A stretch of DNA of 50,420 nt from Clostridiales bacterium (lineage in GTDB: Bacteria > Bacillota > Clostridia > Oscillospirales > Oscillospiraceae), in assembly GCA_019418625.1 (NCBI GenBank), contig DYBL01000104.1, positions 1-50,420 of the forward strand, in the 5' to 3' direction. Positions 1 to 7,230 of this stretch are shown here, piece after piece. Numbering within the stretch: position 1 is the stretch's first letter; each line of letters begins with the position of its first letter. Position numbers and translations under genes: made by a program. The notes beneath the pieces were generated by a model that saw nothing but the letters and a program-made list of their open reading frames with translations, did no database searches and was not told the origin of the DNA.

Positions 1-95
1 GCCTCCAATTTTCGTAGGAAGTGCTCCTGGGGCACCAGGTCCTCGATGGTCACCATGTGCAGTTTCAGTTGCATCCACCCCACCTCCGGTTCCAT
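1..95 (-). CDS. IS1182-type transposase, N-terminal fragment (cut by window edge)
   Basis: Reading the minus strand from the ATG at 95, the first 31 codons give a peptide with the core VTIEDLVPQEHFLRKLE. This resembles the start of IS1182-family DDE transposases, where a conserved I-(D/E)-x-LVPxDHLLR block opens the protein. The rest lies outside the window, so I cannot tell whether the copy is intact. A GAGG sits about 14 bases upstream of the ATG, farther than ideal, and no better in-frame start is seen. It lies close to a tRNA 3' fragment, which fits a mobile region to the left. The family call rests on this short motif alone. Confidence 0.6.
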   Translation of the reverse strand, partial: MEPEVGWMQLKLHMVTIEDLVPQEHFLRKLE

Positions 96-214
96 TTTAC
101 CATGGTTTTCCTCAGCAGGCTACTTTGTCAACAGGTCGAAATTTTGAGCTGCCTCCGGCATAAATGGATTACATTATTTCCCTCCAAAAATTACAACGCA
201 GACGGGCAGAAAAT

Positions 215-262
215 GCCTCCCCACTTTGTCGGCGGACGTGCCGCCGGCAAAAGAGGGGAGGC
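215..262. repeat. Long imperfect inverted repeat (hairpin)
   Basis: GCCTCCCC at 215-222 pairs with GGGGAGGC at 255-262. Inside it, 224-235 pairs with 241-253 apart from one bulge and one G-T wobble. The loop is ACGTG (236-240). The total stem is about 20 bp. It lies between the transposase start and the tRNA fragment, in sequence with no convincing gene. It could be a terminator-like or regulatory hairpin of the insertion sequence, or a small palindromic repeat unit. No long T-run follows on either strand. Confidence 0.6.
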
Positions 263-401
263 GCTTTTGACCACATTTTCAGCCACAGCGCGATGTGGAG
301 TATACGGAAACAGGATGCTCAAAAAGTGGCGGAAAGCAAGCAGATCGGAGTGTATATCGCTATAAAGTACGAAAAATAGTTAGAAAAAAGTTCCAAAGCC
401 G

Positions 402-447
402 CTTGGTAAGGATGAGGTCGGCGGTTCGAATCCGCCCAGCAGCTCCA
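402..447 (+). pseudogene. tRNA-Thr(GGU) 3' half, probable attachment-site remnant
   Basis: From 402 the sequence reads as the 3' half of a tRNA. It has an anticodon loop TTGGTAA with anticodon GGT, the 3' anticodon strand GGATG, variable loop AGGTC, T-stem GGCGG/CCGCC around TTCGAAT, acceptor strand CAGCAGC, discriminator T and CCA. The 5' half is absent: no GCTGCTG acceptor strand or D-arm lies upstream, and the bases before 402 do not pair with GGATG. Tyrosine-recombinase elements that insert into tRNA genes commonly leave such a 3' duplicate at their far end, with the intact gene at the other end. The element would therefore lie to the left, where the transposase fragment is. Confidence 0.8.
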
Positions 448-451
448 GGAA

Positions 452-491
452 AACCCTGTAACCGCAATGGTTGCAGGGTTCTTTCTTTTTT
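452..491 (+). terminator. Intrinsic terminator after the tRNA fragment
   Basis: 452-463 pairs with 469-480 (12 bp with one G-T wobble) around loop GCAAT. A T-rich tract CTTTCTTTTTT follows. It is placed as the natural terminator of the tRNA-Thr gene whose 3' half precedes it. The stretch 492-677 that follows contains no gene or RNA I can support. Confidence 0.8.
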
Positions 492-677
492 CGAATCAGA
501 TGGAACAGGGACGAGTACGAAACTTTGGCGACTGCTTGGCTACTGGAGGTACAAATTATAACCGGTGGGAGAAGTGACTACAATACATGCTGGACGAATG
601 TAGGCTGACCTCGTTCGCCCTGGAACCTGCGAACTAAAATGAGAAGACTCTCAGTATGCCGCATTTGACAGCAAATA

Positions 678-716
678 AAAAGCAGCACTGGACAAAAGTT
701 GGCCAGTGCTGCTTTT
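678..716 (-). terminator. Terminator of the hydrogenase operon (bidirectional)
   Basis: AAAAGCAGCACTGG (678-691) pairs with CCAGTGCTGCTTTT (703-716), a 14-bp perfect stem. It is flanked by T-runs on both strands, so it can stop transcription from either side. It lies 39 bases past the hydrogenase stop codon on the minus strand. Confidence 0.85.
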
Positions 717-754
717 CTTTTTTTTGTGTAAAGATCAGTCGTATGACTGTACGG

Positions 755-2512
755 TCAGCAGCCCTTTTCCATGCACTTCAGCGCGGTATCCCATGCCGTA
801 TGGTCGGTATGGAGCAGATGGTGGGACTTTTCTCCCAGGGGCGCCTTCAGATATGCCCGGTACAGCGCCTGTACATCCGGGTTCTCATGGGAGAAGCGGA
901 TGGGAGCCTTGGCGTCCAGCTTCCAAAGCTGGCTGCTCCGGGAGGCCGCCATTTCCACGCCCTCATGGATGGGCTGTCCGCCGCCGCCGGCGCAGCCGCC
1001 GGGGCAGGCCATGACTTCCACAAAGTCGTAGTCCACCTCGCCGTTGTCCACGGCTTCCATCAGCTTGCGGGTATTGGCCAGGCCGCTGACCACGGCTACC
1101 CGGACCTTGCCGGCACCGGGAATGTCAAAGGCAGCTTCTTTCCAGGGCTTGCTGCCCCGCACCTGCTCAAAGGCATCCGGGTCCGGGTTCCTGCCGGTCA
1201 CCAGGTAATAGGCGCTGCGCAGGGCCGCGTCCATCACGCCGCCAGTGGCGCCGAAGATGACCGCCGCACCGGTACCGGTGCCCAAGGGGCTGTCAAAGGG
1301 CTCCTCGGCCAGGTCGGAGGGGACGATGCAGTCGCTGCGGAACAGACGCACCATCTCCCGGGTAGTCAGCACCACGTCCACATCGCGGTCGCCGCAGGCG
1401 TCGCGCATGGTGGGCAGCTCGCTCTCGGCCTTTTTGGCGGAGCAGGGCATGATAGAGACCACGCACAGCTTGTGGGGATCGATGCCCATCTTCTCGGCAA
1501 AGTAGCTCTTGGCCACAGCGCCGAACATCTGCTGGGGGGACTTGGCAGTGGACAGGTTGCCCGTATAGTCGGGGAACTCCGTCTTCAAAAACCGGACCCA
1601 GCCGGGGCAGCAGGAGGTGAACATGGGCCAGCGGTACTTGCCGCGGTGGGTGAACCGCTGAATGAACTCGCTGCCCTCTTCCATGATGGTCAGGTCGGCG
1701 GTGAAGTTGGTGTCGAACACATAATCGAAGCCCAGCCGCTTCAGGGCCGCCACCAGCTTTCCTACCGGCACCTGCTTATTTTTGTTCACCACGCCGAACA
1801 CCTCTGTCCAGGCCACCCGCACAGCGGGAGCCACCTGGACCACGGTGGTGATTTCCGGGTCCGCCAGAGCCCGCAGGACCTTGTTGGTGTCATCCCGGAC
1901 CGTCAGAGCGCCGGTGGGGCAATGGGTGACACACTGGCCGCAGAACACGCAGGCGGTGTTTTTCAGATACCGGTTGTAGCTGACGTCCACGGTGGTGCGG
2001 GAGCCGGTGCCGGCCACGTCCCAGATGTGCATCCCCTGGATCTTGTCGCAGACCTGGACGCAGCGCATGCACTTGATGCACTTGCTGGCCTCCCGGACGA
2101 TGGGGACGCTCAGGTCCACGCGGGAGCGCTCCGGCTGCACGTCGTAGGGCTGGAAGTGGATGTTCAGGTCATGGGAGAGCTTTTGCAGCTCGCAGTAGCC
2201 GCTGCGGACGCAGGTGGTACAATTGGAGTTGTGCTGGGACAGGATCAGCCGCAGATTGGTTTTGCGTGCCTGCCGCACCCGGGGGGAGTTGGTCCGGATG
2301 ACCATGCCCTCCAGTACCTCCGTGTTGCAGGCGGGCACCAGACGGTCCACACCTTCGATCTCCACCACGCACATACGGCAGGCGGCGATCTCGTTGATCT
2401 CTTTCAGAAAGCACAGATGGGGAATGGGAATGCCGGCCTTCTGGGCGGCATCCAGGATGGTCGTGCCCTTGGGGGCGGACAGTTCCCGGTCGTTGATCTT
2501 GAAGTTTACCAT
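755..2512 (-). CDS. hydA: [FeFe]-hydrogenase catalytic subunit
   Basis: Reversible proton reduction to H2 in the cytoplasm. The 585-residue protein has the layout of clostridial monomeric-type hydrogenase (CpI is about 574 residues). It opens with an N-terminal [2Fe-2S] domain (Cys34, 45, 48, 62), then a His-Cys cluster (His94, Cys98, 101, 107) and a 2x[4Fe-4S] ferredoxin domain. The H-cluster motifs follow: L1 TSCCPGW near residue 300, L2 MPCSAKKAE at 355 and L3 MACPGGCAGGGGQP at 501. A C-terminal small-subunit tail with SHENP ends it. The ATG at 2512 is chosen because it begins the ferredoxin fold. Its ATGGTAA overlaps the stop of the upstream flavoprotein by 7 bases, implying coupled translation. 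Physiological donor is probably the flavoprotein. No hydE, hydF or hydG maturation gene is in the window. Confidence 0.95.
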   Translation of the reverse strand: MVNFKINDRELSAPKGTTILDAAQKAGIPIPHLCFLKEINEIAACRMCVVEIEGVDRLVPACNTEVLEGMVIRTNSPRVRQARKTNLRLILSQHNSNCTTCVRSGYCELQKLSHDLNIHFQPYDVQPERSRVDLSVPIVREASKCIKCMRCVQVCDKIQGMHIWDVAGTGSRTTVDVSYNRYLKNTACVFCGQCVTHCPTGALTVRDDTNKVLRALADPEITTVVQVAPAVRVAWTEVFGVVNKNKQVPVGKLVAALKRLGFDYVFDTNFTADLTIMEEGSEFIQRFTHRGKYRWPMFTSCCPGWVRFLKTEFPDYTGNLSTAKSPQQMFGAVAKSYFAEKMGIDPHKLCVVSIMPCSAKKAESELPTMRDACGDRDVDVVLTTREMVRLFRSDCIVPSDLAEEPFDSPLGTGTGAAVIFGATGGVMDAALRSAYYLVTGRNPDPDAFEQVRGSKPWKEAAFDIPGAGKVRVAVVSGLANTRKLMEAVDNGEVDYDFVEVMACPGGCAGGGGQPIHEGVEMAASRSSQLWKLDAKAPIRFSHENPDVQALYRAYLKAPLGEKSHHLLHTDHTAWDTALKCMEKGC

Positions 2513-4344
2513 TTTTCCACACGTCCTCCCTTGAAGATTCCATAGCCGAAGTGGTCGCACCGCAGGCACCGGGAGGACTCCTGGGCGGCCTCCTCGTCCG
2601 TCATGCCGCATTCGATGCACTGGAAGTCGCACTTGCGCTCACTGGCGTCCCGTTCACCGGGATTGACGCGGCCCCGGGGACGCGGGTCTGTGCAGCGGGG
2701 GGTGGGCACCGTGACATCCACCTTGATCTCATGGTTGAAGCCCAGATAGTCGTCAATGTTGGCAGCGGCCGCCTTGCCGGCGGCAATGGCGCGGATGACG
2801 GTGGCGGGGCCGGTGACGCAGTCGCCGCCGGCAAAGACGCCTTCAATATCGGGGATCTGGGTGCTGGTGTTGGCGGCCACATTGCCGCCCCGCTGGATCT
2901 TGATGCCGCTTTCCTCCAGCCCACGGGACTCGATGCCCTGGCCGATGGCCACGATGACCGTATCCGCGGGAATGCGCAGAGGCTCCACGGAGGCGGTGTT
3001 GGGCCGGGGACGGCCGGCCTTGTCCATCTCGCCGATGATCTGGGGCTGGGTCCACAGAGCTGTCACATGGCCGTTTTCGTCCGCTTCGATTTTCAAAGGA
3101 GCCTGCAGCGTCAGCACCTCGGCGCCCTCTGCGATGGCGCCCTCCACTTCCTCCTGCTGGGCGGTCATGTCTGCCTGGCGGCGGCGGTAGACGCAGATGA
3201 CCTTGGCCGCCCCCAGGCGGATGGCGCTGCGGGTCACGTCCATGGCCACGTTGCCGCCGCCGATGACCACCACGTTCTGGCCGGTGAAGTCCGGCATCTG
3301 GTCGTCGCCGATATGGCGCAGCATCTCCACCGCGGAGATGACGCCCTGGCTGTCCTCGCCCTCGATGCCGGTCTTTTTGTCCGTATGGGCGCCGATGGAG
3401 ATGTACAGGCAGTCGTGCTCCTTTTTCAGCTGGTCAAAGGTGATGTCCCGGCCCACCTTGACGCCGGTATGGACCTCAATGCCCAGGGACAAGATGGAGT
3501 CGATCTCCGCGTCCAGCTTCTCCCGGGGGAAGCGGTAGCTGGGGATGCCGTAGCGCATCATGCCGCCCAGCTTGCTCTGCTGCTCATAGACGGTGACCTT
3601 GTGGCCCATGAGAGCCAGGTAATAGGCGGCGGAGAGGCCGCCGGGGCCGCCGCCCACAATGGCCACGGATTTGCCGGTGGCAGGTGCCTTTTTCGGCTGG
3701 GGCACGTCTCCGGCGTGGTCCACGGCATAGCGCTTGAGCCCGCGGATGTTCAGCGCGTCGTCCACCATGTTCCGGCGGCAGCGGGCCTCGCAGGGGTGCT
3801 CGCAGATGTAGGCGCAGGCGGTGGGGAAGGGATTGTCCTTGCGGATGAGCCGCACGGCATCGGCGTAGCGGCCCGCGTTTACCAAAGAGATGTAGCCGGG
3901 AATATCCACGCCGGCGGGGCACAGGGCCACACAGGGCACCGGGTTTTTCAGACTTCCCAGGCAGCGGTGATGGAGGATGTGTTCCTCGTAGTCATCCCGG
4001 AAGCCCTTCAGCCCCATCAGCACCAGGTTGGCCGCGTCGATGCCGATGGCGCAGTCCGCCGTGTCCACGATGACCTGGGCGGTGGCCTCGATCCGGTCCA
4101 GGATCTTCAGCTCCGGCTCACCCTCCAGCACTTCCCGGATCATGTTGGAAAGCTGGGTCAGGCCGATGCGGCAGGGCACGCACTTGCCGCAGGTCTGGGC
4201 CTGGCACAGATTCAGGAAATTCAGCGCCATATCCACGGGGCACAGTCCCGGAGGGCTGGCGGCAATCCGCCGCTCCATATTCCGGTACAGCTGCTCTACC
4301 ACGGCCTGAGCCTGGCCGGGCATTTTTACTTCCAGTCTGCTCAT
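2506..4344 (-). CDS. NAD(P)-binding flavoprotein: NuoF-type cluster domain fused to GltD-like oxidoreductase
   Basis: A 612-residue electron-transfer partner of the hydrogenase. The N-terminal part carries the CGKCVPCRIG signature (Cys52, 55, 58) of the NuoF/HydB C-terminal [4Fe-4S] domain. A GltD/NfnL-like N-terminal cluster domain follows (CPAG, then CAYICEHPCEARC). Next are a GGGPGG FAD-binding site near residue 231 and a second GGGNVAMD nucleotide site. The C-terminus is Cys-rich (CIECGMTDEEA, CLRCD). It lacks the FMN/NADH domain of true HydB. An ATG at 4344 sits 6 bases after GGAGGAGG, so the longer frame to 4437 is rejected. Likely role is shuttling electrons between NAD(P)H and HydA. 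Whether it bifurcates with ferredoxin cannot be told from sequence. Confidence 0.85.
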   Translation of the reverse strand: MSRLEVKMPGQAQAVVEQLYRNMERRIAASPPGLCPVDMALNFLNLCQAQTCGKCVPCRIGLTQLSNMIREVLEGEPELKILDRIEATAQVIVDTADCAIGIDAANLVLMGLKGFRDDYEEHILHHRCLGSLKNPVPCVALCPAGVDIPGYISLVNAGRYADAVRLIRKDNPFPTACAYICEHPCEARCRRNMVDDALNIRGLKRYAVDHAGDVPQPKKAPATGKSVAIVGGGPGGLSAAYYLALMGHKVTVYEQQSKLGGMMRYGIPSYRFPREKLDAEIDSILSLGIEVHTGVKVGRDITFDQLKKEHDCLYISIGAHTDKKTGIEGEDSQGVISAVEMLRHIGDDQMPDFTGQNVVVIGGGNVAMDVTRSAIRLGAAKVICVYRRRQADMTAQQEEVEGAIAEGAEVLTLQAPLKIEADENGHVTALWTQPQIIGEMDKAGRPRPNTASVEPLRIPADTVIVAIGQGIESRGLEESGIKIQRGGNVAANTSTQIPDIEGVFAGGDCVTGPATVIRAIAAGKAAAANIDDYLGFNHEIKVDVTVPTPRCTDPRPRGRVNPGERDASERKCDFQCIECGMTDEEAAQESSRCLRCDHFGYGIFKGGRVEKW

Positions 4345-4405
4345 CTGGGGTCCCTCCTCCTGGTCCGTACCGTTAAATTCGGTACTCTTGACCGTATTTA
4401 TGCTG

Positions 4406-4434
4406 AGTATAGCGTAGCGGTTGCGCAAAATCAA
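4406..4434 (-). promoter_or_regulatory. Promoter of the hydrogenase operon
   Basis: On the minus strand TTGATT, 17 bases, TATACT. The leader to the ATG at 4344 is about 55 nt. The AT-rich 4440-4500 region upstream could hold activator or repressor sites, but no clear palindrome is visible. Confidence 0.6.
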
Positions 4435-4616
4435 CAAAAAACGAAAAATTCTTTTAGCTCTAATAAAAATTTATTATTTAACAAAGATTTTTAGGACTAA
4501 AATGAACTTGATCCCGCCGCACCGTGTGCGGGCGCGTGGGGATGCGCGGGCATTTCCCCTTCGGGAGCCGCTCTGGTGGGGATTGCTTGATCCGGGATAG
4601 CGCTTGGTATAAAAAT

Positions 4617-4650
4617 GATCGGGGCAGACCTATTTAGGTCCGCCCCGATC
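4617..4650 (-). terminator. Terminator of the LacI-family regulator gene
   Basis: 4617-4631 pairs with 4636-4650 (15 bp with one A-C mismatch) around loop ATTT. On the minus strand the hairpin is followed by ATTTTTAT. The rest of the 4435-4697 gap, including a GC-rich stretch at 4510-4600, shows no gene. Confidence 0.8.
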
Positions 4651-4697
4651 CTGTCGGAAGCTTTTTTGGAGTTTTGCGGAGTCCCGGCGTTCGGTTT

Positions 4698-5744
4698 TCA
4701 CCGCGCCTTGACGCTGAAGCGCTTTACCAGACTGGTGGAAACGGTGGTGTTCAAAAGCCCCACGGATGCCATCTGATGGGGGACTTCGCCCCGCTTGATC
4801 CGGCGGTCCAGAAGATCCACCGCCACGGTGCCCAATTCCTCCTTGAACGCATGGATGGTGGTCAGGGGAGGGTCCAGCATCTCACACATGGGGATATCGT
4901 CAAAGCCGATCACGGAAATATCGTCCGGCACCCGGTAACCGTGCTTTTTCAAGACCCGGATAACGGCCGCGGCCAGAATGTCGTTTTCGGCAAACAGGGC
5001 CTCCGGCAGCGGCGGGTTTCCCTTGATCCAGGCGTCAAAATCCTGGAAGGCGCCTTCGGAGGAGACGTCCACCTCGATGGTATCGGCGATCTGGAGGCCG
5101 GAGCGATCCAGCGCGGACCGGACGCCCAGCTCCCGCTCATCCAGGTTGCGGATGCGCTGCTTGGCTTTCACATAGCCGATCCGGCGATGTCCCGTCTGCA
5201 GCAGATACTCGGCGGCGGCCTTTGCACCGCCGAAGCAGTCGTTCGTCACGCAGTCTGCCCGGTTGGACAGCAGGCTGCTGTCCACCACCACCACGGGGGT
5301 GGCGCCCAGATACCCAAACAGCTGCTCCAGCTCCGGAAGCTGGGCTTCCGTGATATCCGTACCCAGAAAAATCAGGCCGTCCGCGTTGCGGATGAATTCC
5401 AGGGTCTGGGGGTTATACATGTCGCCGGCATTCAGATAACGGACCTGGGTGCTGTACCCCAGCTCAGTGGCCCGGGATTCCACGCCCTGGAGGACAAAGG
5501 AGGCAAAAGAGGTGTGCTCCGCGATCTGCACGAATTTCCCCGCATAGCGCACAAAGCAGATGGTCTTTGGACTGCAGGGAGCGCTGCTTGCATCCGGACG
5601 GGAATAGCCCAGCTGCATGGCGGTTTCCAAAACCAGAGCGCGTGTATTTTCGCTGACGCCGGGCTTCCCGTTCAGGGCCAAAGAGACAGCGGACTGTGAA
5701 ATATTCAGCTTTGCGGCAATATCTTTGGCGGTGACTCCCGGCAT
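4698..5744 (-). CDS. LacI-family transcriptional regulator
   Basis: A 348-residue DNA-binding repressor or activator. Its N-terminal helix-turn-helix is classic LacI (TAKDIAAKLNISQSAVSLALNG). The periplasmic-binding-like effector domain ends with ISVIGFDDIPMCEMLDPPLTTI, the usual LacI-family block. The ATG at 5744 follows GGGAGG by 8 bases. It diverges from the sugar-uptake operon starting near 6.0 kb and is the obvious candidate to control it, with a pentose or similar sugar as effector. That regulatory link is inferred from position and from the half-palindrome in the operon promoter. Confidence 0.9.
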   Translation of the reverse strand: MPGVTAKDIAAKLNISQSAVSLALNGKPGVSENTRALVLETAMQLGYSRPDASSAPCSPKTICFVRYAGKFVQIAEHTSFASFVLQGVESRATELGYSTQVRYLNAGDMYNPQTLEFIRNADGLIFLGTDITEAQLPELEQLFGYLGATPVVVVDSSLLSNRADCVTNDCFGGAKAAAEYLLQTGHRRIGYVKAKQRIRNLDERELGVRSALDRSGLQIADTIEVDVSSEGAFQDFDAWIKGNPPLPEALFAENDILAAAVIRVLKKHGYRVPDDISVIGFDDIPMCEMLDPPLTTIHAFKEELGTVAVDLLDRRIKRGEVPHQMASVGLLNTTVSTSLVKRFSVKAR

Positions 5745-5774
5745 AACGACGACCTCCCTGCAAGTGTTGCGCTC

Positions 5775-5803
5775 ATTATATATCATATTAAGTAAAAAAT
5801 CAA
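5775..5803 (-). promoter_or_regulatory. Promoter of the LacI-family gene
   Basis: On the minus strand TTGATT, 17 bases, TATAAT, with a perfect -10 box about 30 bases upstream of the ATG at 5744. Confidence 0.65.
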
Positions 5804-5944
5804 CTAAAATATTTATATAAATTTTATTGAGTGCGGAGGGGCAACAAAGGAGGAGCACCTGGTTGATTCTGGTAATTATGCACAATGTTGAACGATTAGA
5901 CAGTGCACGCATTGACAAAAAGAGGAAAACACCCCAAAATTTTA

Positions 5945-5973
5945 TTGACATATGAGATAAAATTATCTAAACT
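5945..5973 (+). promoter_or_regulatory. Promoter of the sugar ABC-transporter operon, with a possible operator in the spacer
   Basis: TTGACA (5945-5950), 17 bases, TAAACT (5968-5973). The spacer holds AGATAAAATTATCT (5955-5968), an inverted repeat with 6-base arms, which could be bound by the divergently encoded LacI-family protein. The operator role is an inference. Confidence 0.65.
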
Positions 5974-6038
5974 TTACTCAAGAGCGGCAAGGAAACGCTG
6001 CTGAATTGAGATGAAGAGGAGATACGATCACGAAAAAG

Positions 6039-7136
6039 TTGCTTGCAATGCTGTTGACGCTGTCCATGGTCTTTGCGCTCTCCGCCTGCGGAAGCAGCCA
6101 GGAATCCGAAACGCCCCCGGAGGAAGAGACCCCTGCCACGGAGGAAGGCGGCAGCAATCTGGTCGGCGTGGCCATGCCCACCAAGGATCTGCAGCGCTGG
6201 AATCAGGATGGTGAGAACATGAAGGCCCAGCTGGAGGCCGCCGGTTACACGGTGGATCTGCAGTATGCTGCCAACGACATCCCCACCCAGGTCTCCCAGA
6301 TCGAAAATATGATCGCCAACGGCTGCGAGGTCCTGGTCATCGCCTCCATCGACGGCGAGGCCCTGGGCACGGTGCTGGATCAGGCCAAGGAGAAGAATAT
6401 CCCCGTCATCGCCTATGACCGCCTCATCATGGGCTCCGACGCCGTCAGCTATTACGCCACCTTCGATAACTGGGATGTGGGCGTGAAGCAGGGCGAGTAC
6501 ATCGTCGACGCGCTGGATCTTGAAAATGCCGGCGACAAGACCTACAACATCGAGTACATCACCGGCGACCCCGGCGACAACAACATCAACTTCTTCTTCG
6601 ACGGCGCCATCAGCGTCCTCCAGCCCTACATCGACGCCGGCACGCTGGTTTGCCCCTCCGGCCAGACCGAGAAGCAGACCGTAGCCACCGCCAACTGGGC
6701 CACCGACGCTGCCCAGTCCCGCTTTGAGAACATCCTGGCCTCCTACTACGCCGACGGCACCCAGCTGGACGTGGTCCTGGCCTCCAACGACTCCACCGCT
6801 CTGGGCGTGGCCAACGCACTGGCTTCCTCCTATACCGGCGAGTACCCCGTGCTGACCGGTCAGGACTGCGATATCGCCAACGTGAAGAATATCGTGGCCG
6901 GCCTGCAGTCCATGTCCGTGTTCAAGGATACCCGCGACCTGGCCGCCAAGACCGTTGAAATGGTGGACGCCCTGATGAAGGGCACCGAGCCTCCCGTCAA
7001 CGACACCGAGACCTATGACAACGGCACCGGCGTGATCCCCAGCTACCTGTGCGAGCCCAAGGCCTGCACCATCGACAACTATCAGGAGCTGCTGATCGAT
7101 TCCGGCTACTATACCGAAGCTGACCTGAACGGCTGA
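6039..7136 (+). CDS. chvE: Multiple-monosaccharide ABC transporter substrate-binding lipoprotein (ChvE-like)
   Basis: Captures sugars outside the membrane for MmsA/MmsB. A lipobox LSAC ends a hydrophobic signal sequence, and an acidic linker follows. The mature part starts VGVAMPTKDLQRWNQDGENM, closely like ChvE, with the sugar-site region YDRLIMGSDAVSYYATFDN. The start is odd. The frame opens after a TGA at 6012, and the Shine-Dalgarno AGAGGAG (6015-6021) points to about 6027-6031, where the codons are ATC and ACG. The usual MKKLLAML signal start would need ATG at 6030, but the base is C. TTG at 6039 is the first conventional start and is used here conservatively, though it is 17 bases from the ribosome site and drops the two lysines. 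Confidence 0.9.
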   Translation: MLAMLLTLSMVFALSACGSSQESETPPEEETPATEEGGSNLVGVAMPTKDLQRWNQDGENMKAQLEAAGYTVDLQYAANDIPTQVSQIENMIANGCEVLVIASIDGEALGTVLDQAKEKNIPVIAYDRLIMGSDAVSYYATFDNWDVGVKQGEYIVDALDLENAGDKTYNIEYITGDPGDNNINFFFDGAISVLQPYIDAGTLVCPSGQTEKQTVATANWATDAAQSRFENILASYYADGTQLDVVLASNDSTALGVANALASSYTGEYPVLTGQDCDIANVKNIVAGLQSMSVFKDTRDLAAKTVEMVDALMKGTEPPVNDTETYDNGTGVIPSYLCEPKACTIDNYQELLIDSGYYTEADLNG

Positions 7137-7173
7137 TATCAGTACCGATTTCCGGTCTGCTGGAACGCACAGT

Positions 7174-7207
7174 TCGGGCAAGGCGGGAAGCTTCCCGCCT
7201 TGCCCGA
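7174..7207 (+). terminator. Perfect 17-bp hairpin between binding-protein and ATPase genes
   Basis: 7174-7190 is the exact reverse complement of 7191-7207, with no poly-T after it. Such hairpins between a binding-protein gene and its transporter genes commonly stabilise the upstream mRNA or act as weak attenuators, so that more binding protein is made. Here that function is inferred from position. Confidence 0.55.
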
Positions 7208-7230
7208 TACCTTATGAATGGGGTGATATC

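Noticed and set aside
330..447. Intact tRNA-Thr gene
   Set aside because: The bases before 402 contain no D-arm, no acceptor strand pairing with CAGCAGC and no partner for the GGATG anticodon strand.
656..4494. Long open frames on the plus strand opposite the hydrogenase and flavoprotein genes
   Set aside because: They are mirror frames of GC-rich genes. They have no family motifs or ribosome sites, and the minus-strand proteins show complete cofactor motifs.
4440..4500. Rex operator upstream of the hydrogenase promoter
   Set aside because: One TTGTTAA half-site is present on the minus strand, but the second arm is TAAATTT rather than TTAACAA, too poor to call.
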